Virus record (IMG/VR): IMGVR_UViG_3300011416_000027
Location: 1 to 32,293 of that record
Length of the DNA stretch: 32,293 nucleotides
DNA from: a virus
Strand: one strand, 5' to 3'
The position numbers and the translations under genes are program-made. Under the pieces are notes generated by a model. It saw nothing but the letters and a program-made list of their open reading frames with translations, ran no database searches and had not been told where the DNA came from. Shown one piece after another: positions 1 through 8,041 of the stretch (positions within the stretch are counted from its first letter, which is position 1; every line of letters begins with the position of its first letter).

Positions 1-368
1 GCGCTATAGTAAACAGTAACGGTATGGTTCGTTACCGCGTCTGTATATTCATGCGGCGGGTAATCATAGGGAAGCACCGGAAAAGTAACGGCAGGGCCGC
101 GGTTTGCCAGTCCTATCGTTTCTAATCCTGTAACGGGATCAAATATACTTTCTAATGTTTGTTGCGTCCCATCGCCATAATCAACTAAAATACTTGCCCG
201 TGAAGAAAAACGCAATCGCAATGATCCCACTGAGCCGCTCGTCACCCATAGGGGAAAGAACGTTTGGTCAACCATGAACGACATACTATTAGCGGAGTTG
301 AGCATCCGCGTGCCGTTCTTCTTAAGGCGGCGTTTTATGCCGCCGCCTGTAGTGCTTTTAAATATCAT
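1..368 (-). CDS. Partial phage surface/tail protein with PKD-like start
   Basis: The frame is open from the ATG at 368 to the left window edge, about 122 residues, so the C-terminus is missing. Its ATG overlaps the TAA of the upstream gene by one base (TAATG), the usual spacing of translationally coupled phage genes. The protein starts MIFKSTTGGGIKRRLKKNG and contains ILVDYGDGTQQTLE, which looks like the YGDGT strand of PKD or other immunoglobulin-like surface domains. It is the last visible gene of the tail operon, after a fibre-like protein. A host-recognition or tail-tip role is inferred from position and fold hint only. Confidence 0.6.
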   Translation of the reverse strand, partial: MIFKSTTGGGIKRRLKKNGTRMLNSANSMSFMVDQTFFPLWVTSGSVGSLRLRFSSRASILVDYGDGTQQTLESIFDPVTGLETIGLANRGPAVTFPVLPYDYPPHEYTDAVTNHTVTVYYS

Positions 369-1075
369 TATCCTAAAGGTATTCGTGTTGCTGTATTGTC
401 ATCCCATGCGATGTACATATAAAATGCCTGTTTGCAGCGCTGCCCCTTATAAAACGTGACGCCCGGACCGGGTGAAATAACCGAAGTAAACCCGTTGCCA
501 CTGTTATAGGTTCCCGCATTACAGGCATTAATTATAGTTATATCGGTTACTATCTCCTCAATAAGATCATAAACCCCCGAAAGCCCGCCCGCTGTTCCTG
601 CTGTTACTACCCGCTCCGTCGCCCCTGCAAGTGTTGTATTGCTTACCGAAGTAATGATACTTTCTTCTGCTGTCTTATATACCTTATAATTACCGCTGGC
701 ATGCCACATATGCCCCGATGCCGGTGTAGTCGGAACGTCGCCGGTTAGTTTGATAAAAGCAAACCGCCATTCCGCTGTTATGGTTTGGATATTCTGCTTT
801 ATCCACGCGAACCAGTTGAATATCTTTAACCGGCTCGATACCTTGCCATCTTCAGCGACAGCGGCGGTAATCTGCATTTCCGCATCGGTTGCCAGTTCAA
901 CCATGCCCGGCACCGTTTCAGTTGCAGGGATTGTTCCCAGGCCGTTTTTTAGCTGCGTTTCGGTCGCCTTCTTTGCTATCCCGGTAGCCTCATCAGAAAT
1001 AACAAAAAGGCTGTTAATATCAACGGCGGTCGCCGCTGGCAGTTCATTTATCTTTAGTCCGGTTAAATCAGGCAT
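368..1075 (-). CDS. Tail fibre-like structural protein (235 aa)
   Basis: Residues near 50-65 (ETVPGMVELATDAEMQ) match the short repeat typical of phage tail fibre and collar proteins (G-x-V-x-L-A-T). The N-terminus (LTGLKINELPAATAVD) resembles the fibre start found in many Bacteroidetes phages, where a 'GLKI..LP.A' segment precedes the shaft. The C-terminal half is Gly/Thr/Asn-rich and ends TATRIPLG. It lies downstream of the large tail-tip gene and just upstream of the PKD-like gene. A receptor-binding or fibre role is inferred. The fibre motif is seen in the sequence, but no receptor-binding domain is recognised. Confidence 0.6.
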   Translation of the reverse strand: MPDLTGLKINELPAATAVDINSLFVISDEATGIAKKATETQLKNGLGTIPATETVPGMVELATDAEMQITAAVAEDGKVSSRLKIFNWFAWIKQNIQTITAEWRFAFIKLTGDVPTTPASGHMWHASGNYKVYKTAEESIITSVSNTTLAGATERVVTAGTAGGLSGVYDLIEEIVTDITIINACNAGTYNSGNGFTSVISPGPGVTFYKGQRCKQAFYMYIAWDDNTATRIPLG

Positions 1076-1085
1076 ATGTTTTTAT

Positions 1086-1586
1086 TTAATTGTAAAGTAA
1101 TGGGTTCCCAAATCCGTCGCCAACATCTATATAAGCGCTTTCGCTCGCAAGGATCGCATTAATAATATTTATTCGCGCAAGTATGATATTCAATACCCCT
1201 GTTCCCTGTCCGTCCATGCTATATTCAAAGTTGGCGTTATATGTCGAAGGCGTGTTTATTGTTGTAATAATAAAACTGCCGGTATATCTTTCATAATTCC
1301 CCAGGTCGTCGGTTCCGAAAAAATCAAAATTAAGCGGTAATAAAAGGACCTGTTGCTGCCGTAATACGGCAATAGAATAATTCATATCAAAGGAAACCAG
1401 CCCCGCCGCAGAAAGATTATAGGACATCTTCAGTCCTTTAAATGTCTTCCATTTGCCTGTTGCCAGTGTTGACGTCTCCCCTATGTCCGCGCTGGTAGTT
1501 ATCGAAGCGGTGCGGGCGCAACATATCGGTTTCATGGTGCCGCCGTCATTAACGGTAAATAATACGTCTCTGCCTTTTACTATCAT
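1086..1586 (-). CDS. Tail tube-like protein (166 aa)
   Basis: The pattern resembles phage major tail/tube proteins: an N-terminal KGRDVLFTVNDGG segment, a central stretch with ISxxxD-type strands (ASITTSADIGETST), and a C-terminal FIITTINTPSTYNANFEYSMD followed by GQGTG. This is the 'anti-symmetric strand then G-x-G' ending common in tube proteins. The start ATG overlaps the stop of the 689-aa tail gene by 4 nt (ATGA). A more convincing major tail protein sits at 6206-6637, so this copy beyond the tape measure is probably a tail-tip or baseplate component built on the tube fold. This assignment is inferred. Confidence 0.5.
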   Translation of the reverse strand: MIVKGRDVLFTVNDGGTMKPICCARTASITTSADIGETSTLATGKWKTFKGLKMSYNLSAAGLVSFDMNYSIAVLRQQQVLLLPLNFDFFGTDDLGNYERYTGSFIITTINTPSTYNANFEYSMDGQGTGVLNIILARINIINAILASESAYIDVGDGFGNPLLYN

Positions 1587-3652
1587 TGTATTGGTTCCTT
1601 TATATAGTCAAACTTATAAACCGGTTCGGCGTCGGTTTCCCCGGTTTCGTATATTTCCCAAAGCTTCAGGCTGCACATTGCCGCACCGTAATTTATTTCC
1701 ATTACGCCCGGTATTAAATTAAGATCCGGCAGCGTATCAACCTGGAATACATTTAGCGGCGTCGGTATATCCGTAAAGTGAATCGTTCCCTCAACGATTG
1801 CCCGCGGCTTGCTTTGTATCTGCGAGCGCTCCAGTGTTGCTATTTCCCCCAGCCGCCGCGCTTCGGCAAGGTCGCCACGGTGCCAAAAAAGTGTTTTGGT
1901 AAAATGAATGTTGCCAATTGTTTCCGCGAAATTTGTTAACGCTGAGGTAAACAGGGTGCCGGCCAAAACATTAACCGGTGAATCATCCATTAATATATCT
2001 TTTTCCAGTTTATTTTTTGGGTTATTATTCAGCGTTTGTAAATGCTTTTGTCCTGTCAATACCGCGGTACTGCCGGCCTGTAAAACATTTTCAAATTCAA
2101 TTTTAATATTTTTTATTTCCAGCATCGGATCGTCCGCGGGGCCGTGTTCCATGCGGCTAAAATCAATTAATAAAAGCCCGTCGGCCGGAATATCCGGCAA
2201 TAAGGTATTTGGCCGTATAAAATTCTCAAGGTTAAAGTGTCCCGTTTGCGGAAACGGGGGATTATCAATGTCCCAAACTACGGCCGATATACCAAAAATT
2301 ACTTCGTGTGTAGCCGCGGGAATAGGTGTTGAATATGGCCCCAGCCATTGCAAAAATGTTGATACGGTGCCGTCCGGGTCAATTACACCGGCCATTGCAT
2401 AATATTGCCCGCCGGGAGTAAGTAATATAAACCGCGTATGAAAATTATTATTACTATCGTGCCGTGTCCATAATAAGGTTAAATCACAGGAAAAGTTAAA
2501 CCGGCTACCCGCCACAACTTCAATCGGGTTAAAACGTAAAAACCTATAACCATCATCAAGTGTATTGAGTATAAGATACCGCCGCACTACGGCGCCCTCA
2601 TCGTTGGTTATTGCAGCGATATACACATATCCGGGAAGGCCGTTTATAATAGTCCATTCATCGGTTATTTCATACCATTCCGTAAGGCCAACAACGGCCC
2701 CGTGTCTCGTAAAGGCGGTATTAAATATCAGTTCCGGCGGGAGGACGAACTCAAAAAAATGCAGGACACTTTTAAGCGGCCTTAATATACTGCGTTGCGC
2801 GTCGGCATTAATAAAAACATTATCACTATCAATGGCAACCGGGAAAACAGGATCCAGCGCTACCGCTAAGGGCGCGGCAAAATCAGGATCGTAAGAGGTG
2901 CCCGGTATTGCATTAGAAAACAATTTAAATTCCGTTTGCCGGATAATAACCCATTTACCGCCGGCCTGTAAGAACGTGGCGTTAAGGGGCTTTAAAATTG
3001 TTTCCAGCACATAATATAAATCTTTCCATGTGCCATTCTCATTTAAAAAAGTATTATTATACAGGTATTCAGTTTGAAACATGTCCGCCGTTCCGAAGGG
3101 GCCGCGGTCTGTTTCCGTATTTTCGTAAAGGTTGGAATATATTTCAACGGGTAATAATATTCCGGTATTGAAAAAGGCAATTTTAAAATAATCAATAAGC
3201 GGCATTTTTTTTATCGTTACCTCTTCAGCATAAAGATTTTTATATCCTTCATCAAATTGAATGTCTTTTAACAGTCCTATATTGTCCGTGGCCCGCAGTG
3301 TTACAAGATATGGCGCATCCTGTAGCGCTTCTGTGCAGCTATCCTGCACGATAAAGCCCGTCCAAATTAAAACACTTGTCAGGTATTCATAAAACTGCAC
3401 TTTCCACGCCTGATCATCCTCGCTGTAAAATTCAGCAATCCCCGGCGGGCTATAGAATTGTATCGTTGCCTCGCTTGCCCGTATCGCGTTTATTATTTCA
3501 TCATCACCGCTCTGATAATTAAGGACAAAAGGATCCGGCCCGGCTTCCAATAACGGGGCGCTGCCGCTATAGTCCTTCAATGATAAATGCAGGGTGTAAC
3601 GGATATTCGTTTGCGAGTAAAAGGTGATAATATATTTTACGCCGTATGCCAA
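1583..3652 (-). CDS. Large tail-tip/hub-like protein (689 aa)
   Basis: This is the largest tail gene after the tape measure, and it sits where siphophages encode distal-tail and hub proteins. The N-terminus (YIITFYSQTNIRYTLHLSLKDYSG) and the segment ending IRASEATIQFYS are of the type seen in the tail protein that follows the tape measure in Bacteroidetes phages. The middle contains beta-rich, carbohydrate-module-like sequence around residues 340-480. The end returns to a tail-hub-like region (VNVLAGTLFTSALTNFAETI). No catalytic motif is recognised. The product is probably structural and may carry a host-contact domain; this role is inferred from position. An AT-rich repeat lies three bases upstream of its ATG. 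Confidence 0.6.
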   Translation of the reverse strand: MAYGVKYIITFYSQTNIRYTLHLSLKDYSGSAPLLEAGPDPFVLNYQSGDDEIINAIRASEATIQFYSPPGIAEFYSEDDQAWKVQFYEYLTSVLIWTGFIVQDSCTEALQDAPYLVTLRATDNIGLLKDIQFDEGYKNLYAEEVTIKKMPLIDYFKIAFFNTGILLPVEIYSNLYENTETDRGPFGTADMFQTEYLYNNTFLNENGTWKDLYYVLETILKPLNATFLQAGGKWVIIRQTEFKLFSNAIPGTSYDPDFAAPLAVALDPVFPVAIDSDNVFINADAQRSILRPLKSVLHFFEFVLPPELIFNTAFTRHGAVVGLTEWYEITDEWTIINGLPGYVYIAAITNDEGAVVRRYLILNTLDDGYRFLRFNPIEVVAGSRFNFSCDLTLLWTRHDSNNNFHTRFILLTPGGQYYAMAGVIDPDGTVSTFLQWLGPYSTPIPAATHEVIFGISAVVWDIDNPPFPQTGHFNLENFIRPNTLLPDIPADGLLLIDFSRMEHGPADDPMLEIKNIKIEFENVLQAGSTAVLTGQKHLQTLNNNPKNKLEKDILMDDSPVNVLAGTLFTSALTNFAETIGNIHFTKTLFWHRGDLAEARRLGEIATLERSQIQSKPRAIVEGTIHFTDIPTPLNVFQVDTLPDLNLIPGVMEINYGAAMCSLKLWEIYETGETDAEPVYKFDYIKEPIQ

Positions 3653-3655
3653 TTA

Positions 3656-3685
3656 TTTGATATTAGGTATTAGATATTTGATATT
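3656..3685. repeat. AT-rich GATATT repeat, copy 1
   Basis: This 30-base sequence recurs without a mismatch at 5489-5518. It is built from GATATT/TATTAG units and ends three bases from the start codon of the large tail gene (ATG at 3652). Further degenerate AATATC units lie at 3713-3755. Confidence 0.85.
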
Positions 3686-3721
3686 AATTGTTTGTTATTT
3701 GAAAGGCAAATAGAATATCGA

Positions 3722-3737
3722 TCCGCCAACTGGCGGA
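3722..3737. repeat. GC-rich inverted repeat (7-bp arms)
   Basis: TCCGCCA-AC-TGGCGGA forms a 7-bp stem with a 2-nt spacer in the gap between the tape measure and large tail gene. AATATC repeat units flank it. It has no T-run, so it is not a canonical terminator. A related palindrome (TCCGCC-TACC-GGCGGA) lies at 13594-13609 upstream of the protease gene. Confidence 0.65.
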
Positions 3738-3758
3738 CCAATATCCTAAATATCCGCG

Positions 3759-5483
3759 TTAATAAGCTCTCCCCCTTCGCGCTGCCGTCCGTGAATTAAT
3801 TAAATAAAGATCGTCGCCGCGTACTCTTGTTTCCAGCACTACCACCTGCGAACTGCCGCCGGTCATAAATTCGCGCAGGCGGTCAAGCGGCAAAACGACT
3901 TCCGGCCCTTTCTCGCCCATCAGCGCCATTGTCGGGCCGGTAATGATACCGCCGTGTTGAAAGCCAAGCAACCCCTTGAATATCCCGGCAAAACCGCCCA
4001 AAGTCTTTACCTGCCCGCCCGGCAAGAACGCGGATATTAACGCCGCCGCTGCCGCTGCTGAAGCAAGTTTTATTATTAGTTGCTCTATTGATTTTATTAA
4101 TGATTGTATGGAAAGCTGCCCGGTCTGCGCAAGGTTGGTGAATATGCCGGAAAATACATTTTCCAGTGCCCCGGCTGCTTTCATAATATTAGCCAAATCT
4201 TCGGCCTCTTTCTTTTTGCGCTCATCCCTTTTTTTATCCAAATCCTCAAACATGCTTTCCGGTAAAATAGCTTTTGATGCCGTTAATTTATCCTGCCCTG
4301 CTTTAATATCCAAAAACATCTTTTTAAAGTTGTCGCCAATACCAAGCGGCACTTTTTCAAGATTCGTCAGGAAATCTATAAACTGAATTTCCGTTGCAAT
4401 AAGCCTGTCGAATGCCTCTTTTGTTTTATCAACTTCAACTTTTACGGCCTTTATTTTTTCGGGTTTCAATCCTGCGAAGTCGCCCCCCTTCGCCTGCTCC
4501 GCTATTACCAAACCGAATTGTGTTCTTAGTTTTTTAAGTTGCTCCTCTAATCCTGTCACCACTTCGGCCTGATCTTCCAGTCCGCCGGTAATAACATTAA
4601 CGCCGGATCCGGCACCGCCAAAACTTTTTAATACGGCCAATGCGCCGTCTAAAAATTCTATGTTGGTGCCTATTGCCTGATTTTGTGCATTAAATAACTC
4701 TTCTGTTTTTTTGCTGATTAAATTGCTTAATGCCGCCGCTTCAGCTTTGCGTAGTAAAGCGCCGGTTAATAAATTCATCGCCTTTTCCGTTTCTTTGGTA
4801 TGCAATGTTTCCAAAGAAAGGTTTGCTAAATAACCCGGATATTCTTTTTGCAGTTCCTTTATTGCGTTGGTTCGGGTTTGGCTGCTTTCGCCTACATCAC
4901 TTGCCACCTGCACGAGTGCATATATTTTTGTTATTTCGGTTTGTGCACCCGCTACATTGGCTGCCATTGCCGCCGTTAATTCATTTAATTGCTCTTCGGA
5001 TTTACCCATTCCCCGCGTCCAGGCGCCGAAGCCTACCGTCGCGAATGTTATGGCCGCCGTTACAGCACTTACCGCCAGGCCAAGCCCACCCGCCGCCGGT
5101 AACAGTTGCGTAATATTATTCTGAATACCCTGAAAGCCAAACGGCAAATCTTGTATTACCCGCGAAAGGTTGGTGAAATCCGTACCCGCTTTTTTTGCCG
5201 CTGTGCCTGCTCCCCCCAATGCGGGTGCAATTCCTATGCTTTTTATCGGTTTCGCCTCATCTTCCAGCCCCTTTAATGCTATATTTAGTTTCGTGATCTC
5301 CGCGGTGCTGGTGCTGTTCTTAATGGCAGGCCGCAATGTTTCCATTGCTTTATCGAGCTGGTTAATAGAAGTAACCCCACCCTTTGCAAGCTGCGCCAGT
5401 TCGGTAGATAGGTGTTCCAACCCCTGTATTGCACCCTGCACATTGGCTCCGATCACTATGTCCATCGCGGCGATTTCAGCCAT
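3759..5483 (-). CDS. Tail tape measure protein (574 aa)
   Basis: The tape measure protein sets tail length and is threaded through the tail tube. The N-terminus is a long helical region (LEHLSTELAQLAKGGVTS). Hydrophobic Ala/Gly-rich segments lie near residues 125-155 (AAGGLGLAVSAVTAAITFAT) and 470-490. The C-terminus has the hallmark GGIITGPTMALMGEKGPEVVLPL. It lies directly downstream of the frameshifted tail chaperone pair, the canonical position. At 574 residues it is short; using the usual 1.5 angstrom per residue, a tail of roughly 85 nm would be expected (inference). The start codon is five bases from a copy of the AT-rich repeat. Confidence 0.93.
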   Translation of the reverse strand: MAEIAAMDIVIGANVQGAIQGLEHLSTELAQLAKGGVTSINQLDKAMETLRPAIKNSTSTAEITKLNIALKGLEDEAKPIKSIGIAPALGGAGTAAKKAGTDFTNLSRVIQDLPFGFQGIQNNITQLLPAAGGLGLAVSAVTAAITFATVGFGAWTRGMGKSEEQLNELTAAMAANVAGAQTEITKIYALVQVASDVGESSQTRTNAIKELQKEYPGYLANLSLETLHTKETEKAMNLLTGALLRKAEAAALSNLISKKTEELFNAQNQAIGTNIEFLDGALAVLKSFGGAGSGVNVITGGLEDQAEVVTGLEEQLKKLRTQFGLVIAEQAKGGDFAGLKPEKIKAVKVEVDKTKEAFDRLIATEIQFIDFLTNLEKVPLGIGDNFKKMFLDIKAGQDKLTASKAILPESMFEDLDKKRDERKKKEAEDLANIMKAAGALENVFSGIFTNLAQTGQLSIQSLIKSIEQLIIKLASAAAAAALISAFLPGGQVKTLGGFAGIFKGLLGFQHGGIITGPTMALMGEKGPEVVLPLDRLREFMTGGSSQVVVLETRVRGDDLYLINSRTAARRGRAY

Positions 5484-5488
5484 AACTT

Positions 5489-5518
5489 TTTGATATTAGG
5501 TATTAGATATTTGATATT
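5489..5518. repeat. AT-rich GATATT repeat, copy 2
   Basis: Identical over 30 bases to the copy at 3656-3685. It ends five bases upstream of the tape measure ATG (5483). It also supplies the last codons and stop of the upstream chaperone frame, whose C-terminus (ISNI) is encoded by the repeat. Confidence 0.85.
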
Positions 5519-5880
5519 TTTTTTGCCTCTTCACCTTGTTTTATGTTATGCCTCTTTAAAATCTTGTTCCATAGTTCGGCATCTATAACGGGCATTTCCT
5601 TTACTTCGTCATCAGGCACCCGGTCCCCCTGCAACGGCCAAAAGTCCCGGTTAAACTTATCCAAACTCACATCCTTCGTAAACGGCAGAATAGAAAGGAA
5701 TGCGGCATGCCTCTTTTCGCAGCTTAGTTTATATTGCTTCGCCCGGTAGCCTTCCGCCATGCTGCTTAATTCATGCGGCAGGAGCATATAATAGTCGCGT
5801 GGCAAGATCCCGATTTCACCAAAGACGAATGCGTGAACAGCGGCGTAATCTAAGGGCTCGTTATCGCCGGAATGTCCTTT
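5503..5880 (-). CDS. Tail assembly chaperone T-part, made by -1 frameshift
   Basis: This frame is open from the A-run at 5878-5886 to the stop at 5503. It reads GHSGDNEPLDYAAVHAFVFG then EIGILPRDYYMLLPHELSSM. The only start inside it is a weak TTG at 5805, so it is best read as the downstream half of a fusion. A -1 slip at the A9 run gives a 235-residue product: 111 residues of the G part plus 124 from this frame. In lambda-like siphophages the G and GT proteins coat the tape measure during tail assembly. The gene order (major tail protein, G, GT, tape measure) agrees. Confidence 0.85.
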   Translation of the reverse strand, partial: KGHSGDNEPLDYAAVHAFVFGEIGILPRDYYMLLPHELSSMAEGYRAKQYKLSCEKRHAAFLSILPFTKDVSLDKFNRDFWPLQGDRVPDDEVKEMPVIDAELWNKILKRHNIKQGEEAKKISNI

Positions 5881-6209
5881 TTTTTTGCCTCACCATTGCC
5901 TTTACCCGTTAAGCGGATATAAGCATTTGACTTTAAAAAGGTATCAGCCACCGCGTTAAGCGTTCCGCCCGGATCGCCTTCGAATATCTGCGCCTCGACC
6001 CATTCGTTTACGTCGCCGAACGATACCGCCGGCTCCGATTGCTTTGCGAAACAATCACCAAGCAGCCCGGCATACACTATTGTTGTTAAGTTCTTAGTGT
6101 ATGAATTATTGCCCTTCACGCTGTCGAATTGCTCAATCGCATACATATTAAAGCGCAGGCCCACCGGCTTACCGCCGATCTCAATTTCTATATACCCGTT
6201 GCCCGTCAT
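5850..6209 (-). CDS. Tail assembly chaperone, G-like (119 aa)
   Basis: The short unshifted chaperone begins MTGNGYIEIEIGGKPVGLRF and has the 'MYAIEQF' helix typical of tail assembly chaperones of Gram-negative siphophages. Its ATG overlaps the major tail protein stop by 4 nt (6206-6209). The zero frame passes through GCA AAA AAA AAG (codons 108-111), then ends eight residues later in DIPAITSP. The balance between this product and the frameshifted fusion is normally essential for tail assembly in related phages. Confidence 0.85.
   Translation of the reverse strand: MTGNGYIEIEIGGKPVGLRFNMYAIEQFDSVKGNNSYTKNLTTIVYAGLLGDCFAKQSEPAVSFGDVNEWVEAQIFEGDPGGTLNAVADTFLKSNAYIRLTGKGNGEAKKKDIPAITSP
5877..5889 (-). 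promoter_or_regulatory. Programmed -1 frameshift site (A9 run)
   Basis: On the minus strand the sequence is GGCAAAAAAAAAG. The zero frame reads GCA AAA AAA AAG. Slipping back one base gives AAA AAA AAA GGA and enters the open T frame without meeting a stop. A9 includes the heptamer A AAA AAA recognised by -1 frameshifting; transcriptional slippage would reach the same frame if one base were added. No strong downstream stem-loop was worked out by eye. Confidence 0.85.
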
Positions 6210-6637
6210 ACCGTGATAGTTTGCGTTACTTCGCCGCTTACTGTTATCGTGCCGCTGAACTGCCCAAACTGGCCCTCATCATAGCTTTCCCCGTAGGCCG
6301 AAAAATAGCCCATGCCGGTTTTCACCATGTCGCCGCTGGTAGGTGTGGCCGGGCCTATTTCCCACGAAAACACTGTCTTGTCCTGCCACAGCGTGAATAT
6401 ATCGGGCGCTGAAGTGTGTCCGGTATCGGCCACCAACATCGTTACTGCTGTAAGTGCAATACTAGACGATACCGTGCCGGGCGAAGAGTCCGGCCCGCAG
6501 AAGGTACTCGAATCGTTTGTTTCGGTCGTGCCCGAAAAACTGTGATTAAGCAGGCAAACGATATTATCGTAAGCGGTGCCGCCCGCCCCATCAATGGAAA
6601 GTAAATAACTGTTGGCTGTGATTTTTCTTTCTGCCAT
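6206..6637 (-). CDS. Major tail protein (tail tube, 143 aa)
   Basis: This is the main tube subunit by position, immediately before the G/GT chaperones. Sequence features fit a tube protein: an N-terminal SYLLSIDG segment, then NHSFSGTTETNDSSTF and a C-terminal strand-rich GQFGQFSGTITVSGEVTQTI. The length is in the normal 130-200 range. No extra Ig-like domain is visible at the C-terminus. It starts 12 bases after the stop of the tail completion gene upstream. Confidence 0.8.
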   Translation of the reverse strand: MAERKITANSYLLSIDGAGGTAYDNIVCLLNHSFSGTTETNDSSTFCGPDSSPGTVSSSIALTAVTMLVADTGHTSAPDIFTLWQDKTVFSWEIGPATPTSGDMVKTGMGYFSAYGESYDEGQFGQFSGTITVSGEVTQTITV

Positions 6638-6648
6638 TGTATTAAAAT

Positions 6649-7410
6649 TTAAGTGTGAATAATTGTTACGATTCCGCTTGCAAAATCTTCCCCTAATACA
6701 ATAATCCCGTAATTGCCGCCGCCATCCGTGGTCTGGAATATCCTGCCCGGTGTAAATACATTGCCCTTATTATATAAGTCCGTCTGTATATCTAACGTGT
6801 TCCATCCCGCCTCAACGGTTGAGGAAATGAAATACGGTATATGCAGCCCGGCAGGCGTTGTGTTTAGCTGGTAATTAAAATTGACAATATCCCCCGCTGC
6901 CGGATCGCCAGCCATATAAAAATTAAATTGCGCCGGGTTGGCGTTGCCCTGTGAGACGATCCTTAACGTCGTTGTTGTTGCCGCGCCGGGGAAATGGAAA
7001 ATATTAAACCGGAATGTCAAAAAGCGGTTTATAAAAATGAAATTATTGGCCTGCAGCGCGTCCTGCTCAATATCGTTTACGAGTTCAATAGACGTATTCT
7101 GAAACCCTGGCGACAAGTCTAAAACCGTTTGCTGGTTCGGATAGATAGCGGCATAAACGGCGCTCGCTACATCGTTAAGCAGTTCGCCGGGGTTGCCCTG
7201 CCGTTCCTTGCTGTAAATACCCACTATCACGCTGGCGTCCGTATCGCTGCTTTGCATCGTGCTTACATCGGTTTGCGAAACGGTATTAAGCGAAACATAA
7301 ATATTGCTTGCGATCGTCGCCGGCAGGTACTTATAATAAACCGGGCAATTAACCACCGGGCTTATTAAGTCGTAAATCTTTTGCAGCAATATGGTGTTTA
7401 CGTTTTTCAA
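6649..7410 (-). CDS. Tail completion protein (DUF3168-like) with C-terminal extension
   Basis: Residues about 10-95 (LQKIYDLISPVVNCPVYYKY to SAVYAAIYP) fit DUF3168-type tail completion proteins, which cap the tail end that joins the neck. About 120 further residues (from FIFINRFLTF to the end) form a beta-rich extension outside the usual family length. The frame is open up to 7524, but the part above 7410 lies inside the preceding gene. A TTG at 7410 overlaps that gene's TGA (TTGA) and is the best start, giving 253 aa. No ATG is available near it, so the start is uncertain. Confidence 0.7.
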   Translation of the reverse strand: MKNVNTILLQKIYDLISPVVNCPVYYKYLPATIASNIYVSLNTVSQTDVSTMQSSDTDASVIVGIYSKERQGNPGELLNDVASAVYAAIYPNQQTVLDLSPGFQNTSIELVNDIEQDALQANNFIFINRFLTFRFNIFHFPGAATTTTLRIVSQGNANPAQFNFYMAGDPAAGDIVNFNYQLNTTPAGLHIPYFISSTVEAGWNTLDIQTDLYNKGNVFTPGRIFQTTDGGGNYGIIVLGEDFASGIVTIIHT

Positions 7411-8003
7411 ATAAAGCGTTTTATTACTGTTGCCACTCCTGTCTTTATCTTTTCCCGTTGCTGCGCATAAGCGGGGTATAAAAAGGGCTGTGATCGGATC
7501 CCTTTTTTTATAATAGAAAGACACATCATGTAAGCTATCGCCGTTGCCTGCGCTTCGGCCTTCTTGCCCGTTTTACTCCTGCCGCTTGCCGTGACCCCGT
7601 GTATGCCTTTGCGCTTCACCCATGCTATCATTTTTATAAAGAAGTCGTAAAAATCACCTTCGCCTTTTTTGCCCCTATAGCCTGCCGCGAAAGCCTGCCA
7701 ATCGGCGGGCAATGTGCCAACTCTTTGCGCTGCAAACTTGCCCGTCCCAAATTCGATGAAGGGGGCATAAAAGGCATTTACTGTGATATGCTTTTTTAGC
7801 GGTTCATTTATTACTGTATTTATCGACGCCCGTAAGCCGCCCATATCTACGGCCGTTATATTGCCTTTTGCATTTAGTTCTATTTCCTGCACCTGCTTAT
7901 TTAACTCGTCGTTTAATTCCTGCACCAAAAGCACCGGCAAAGTCTTTAACTTTTCCACGCCCTTTAACAGCGAACTAACATCTATCGTTAAGGCATAAGC
8001 CAT
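7407..8003 (-). CDS. HK97 gp10-like neck/tail completion protein (198 aa)
   Basis: Family signs are MGGLRASINT near residue 54, then NAFYAPFIEFGTGKF near residues 75-90 and QPFLYPAY near the C-terminus. This is the 'Y-ax-vEfGT ... QPFl.PA' pattern of HK97 gp10-like proteins, which form part of the connector between head and tail. Residues about 110-160 carry a basic insert (VKRKGIHGVTASGRSKTGKK). The gene follows the head-tail joining protein, in the canonical connector order. Confidence 0.85.
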   Translation of the reverse strand: MAYALTIDVSSLLKGVEKLKTLPVLLVQELNDELNKQVQEIELNAKGNITAVDMGGLRASINTVINEPLKKHITVNAFYAPFIEFGTGKFAAQRVGTLPADWQAFAAGYRGKKGEGDFYDFFIKMIAWVKRKGIHGVTASGRSKTGKKAEAQATAIAYMMCLSIIKKGIRSQPFLYPAYAQQREKIKTGVATVIKRFI

Positions 8004-8040
8004 GAGTATTAGATATTATGATATTAGATATTGGAATATT
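8004..8040. repeat. AT-rich GATATT repeat, copy 3 (diverged)
   Basis: This stretch of TATTAGATATT/GATATTAG units fills the whole gap between the gp10-like gene start (8003) and the end of the joining protein (8042). It is related to, but not identical with, the copies at 3656 and 5489. Confidence 0.75.
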
Positions 8041-8041
8041 G

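Noticed and set aside
4730-5493. Several plus-strand frames opposite the tape measure gene
   Set aside because: Ala-rich tape measure sequence commonly gives open antisense frames. They lack starts, leaders and any domain.
5700-5720. GGCATGCC-like sites at 5706 and 24571 as further coding palindromes
   Set aside because: Only the 6-8 central bases are self-complementary; the arms do not pair, so they are not members of the 20-bp family.
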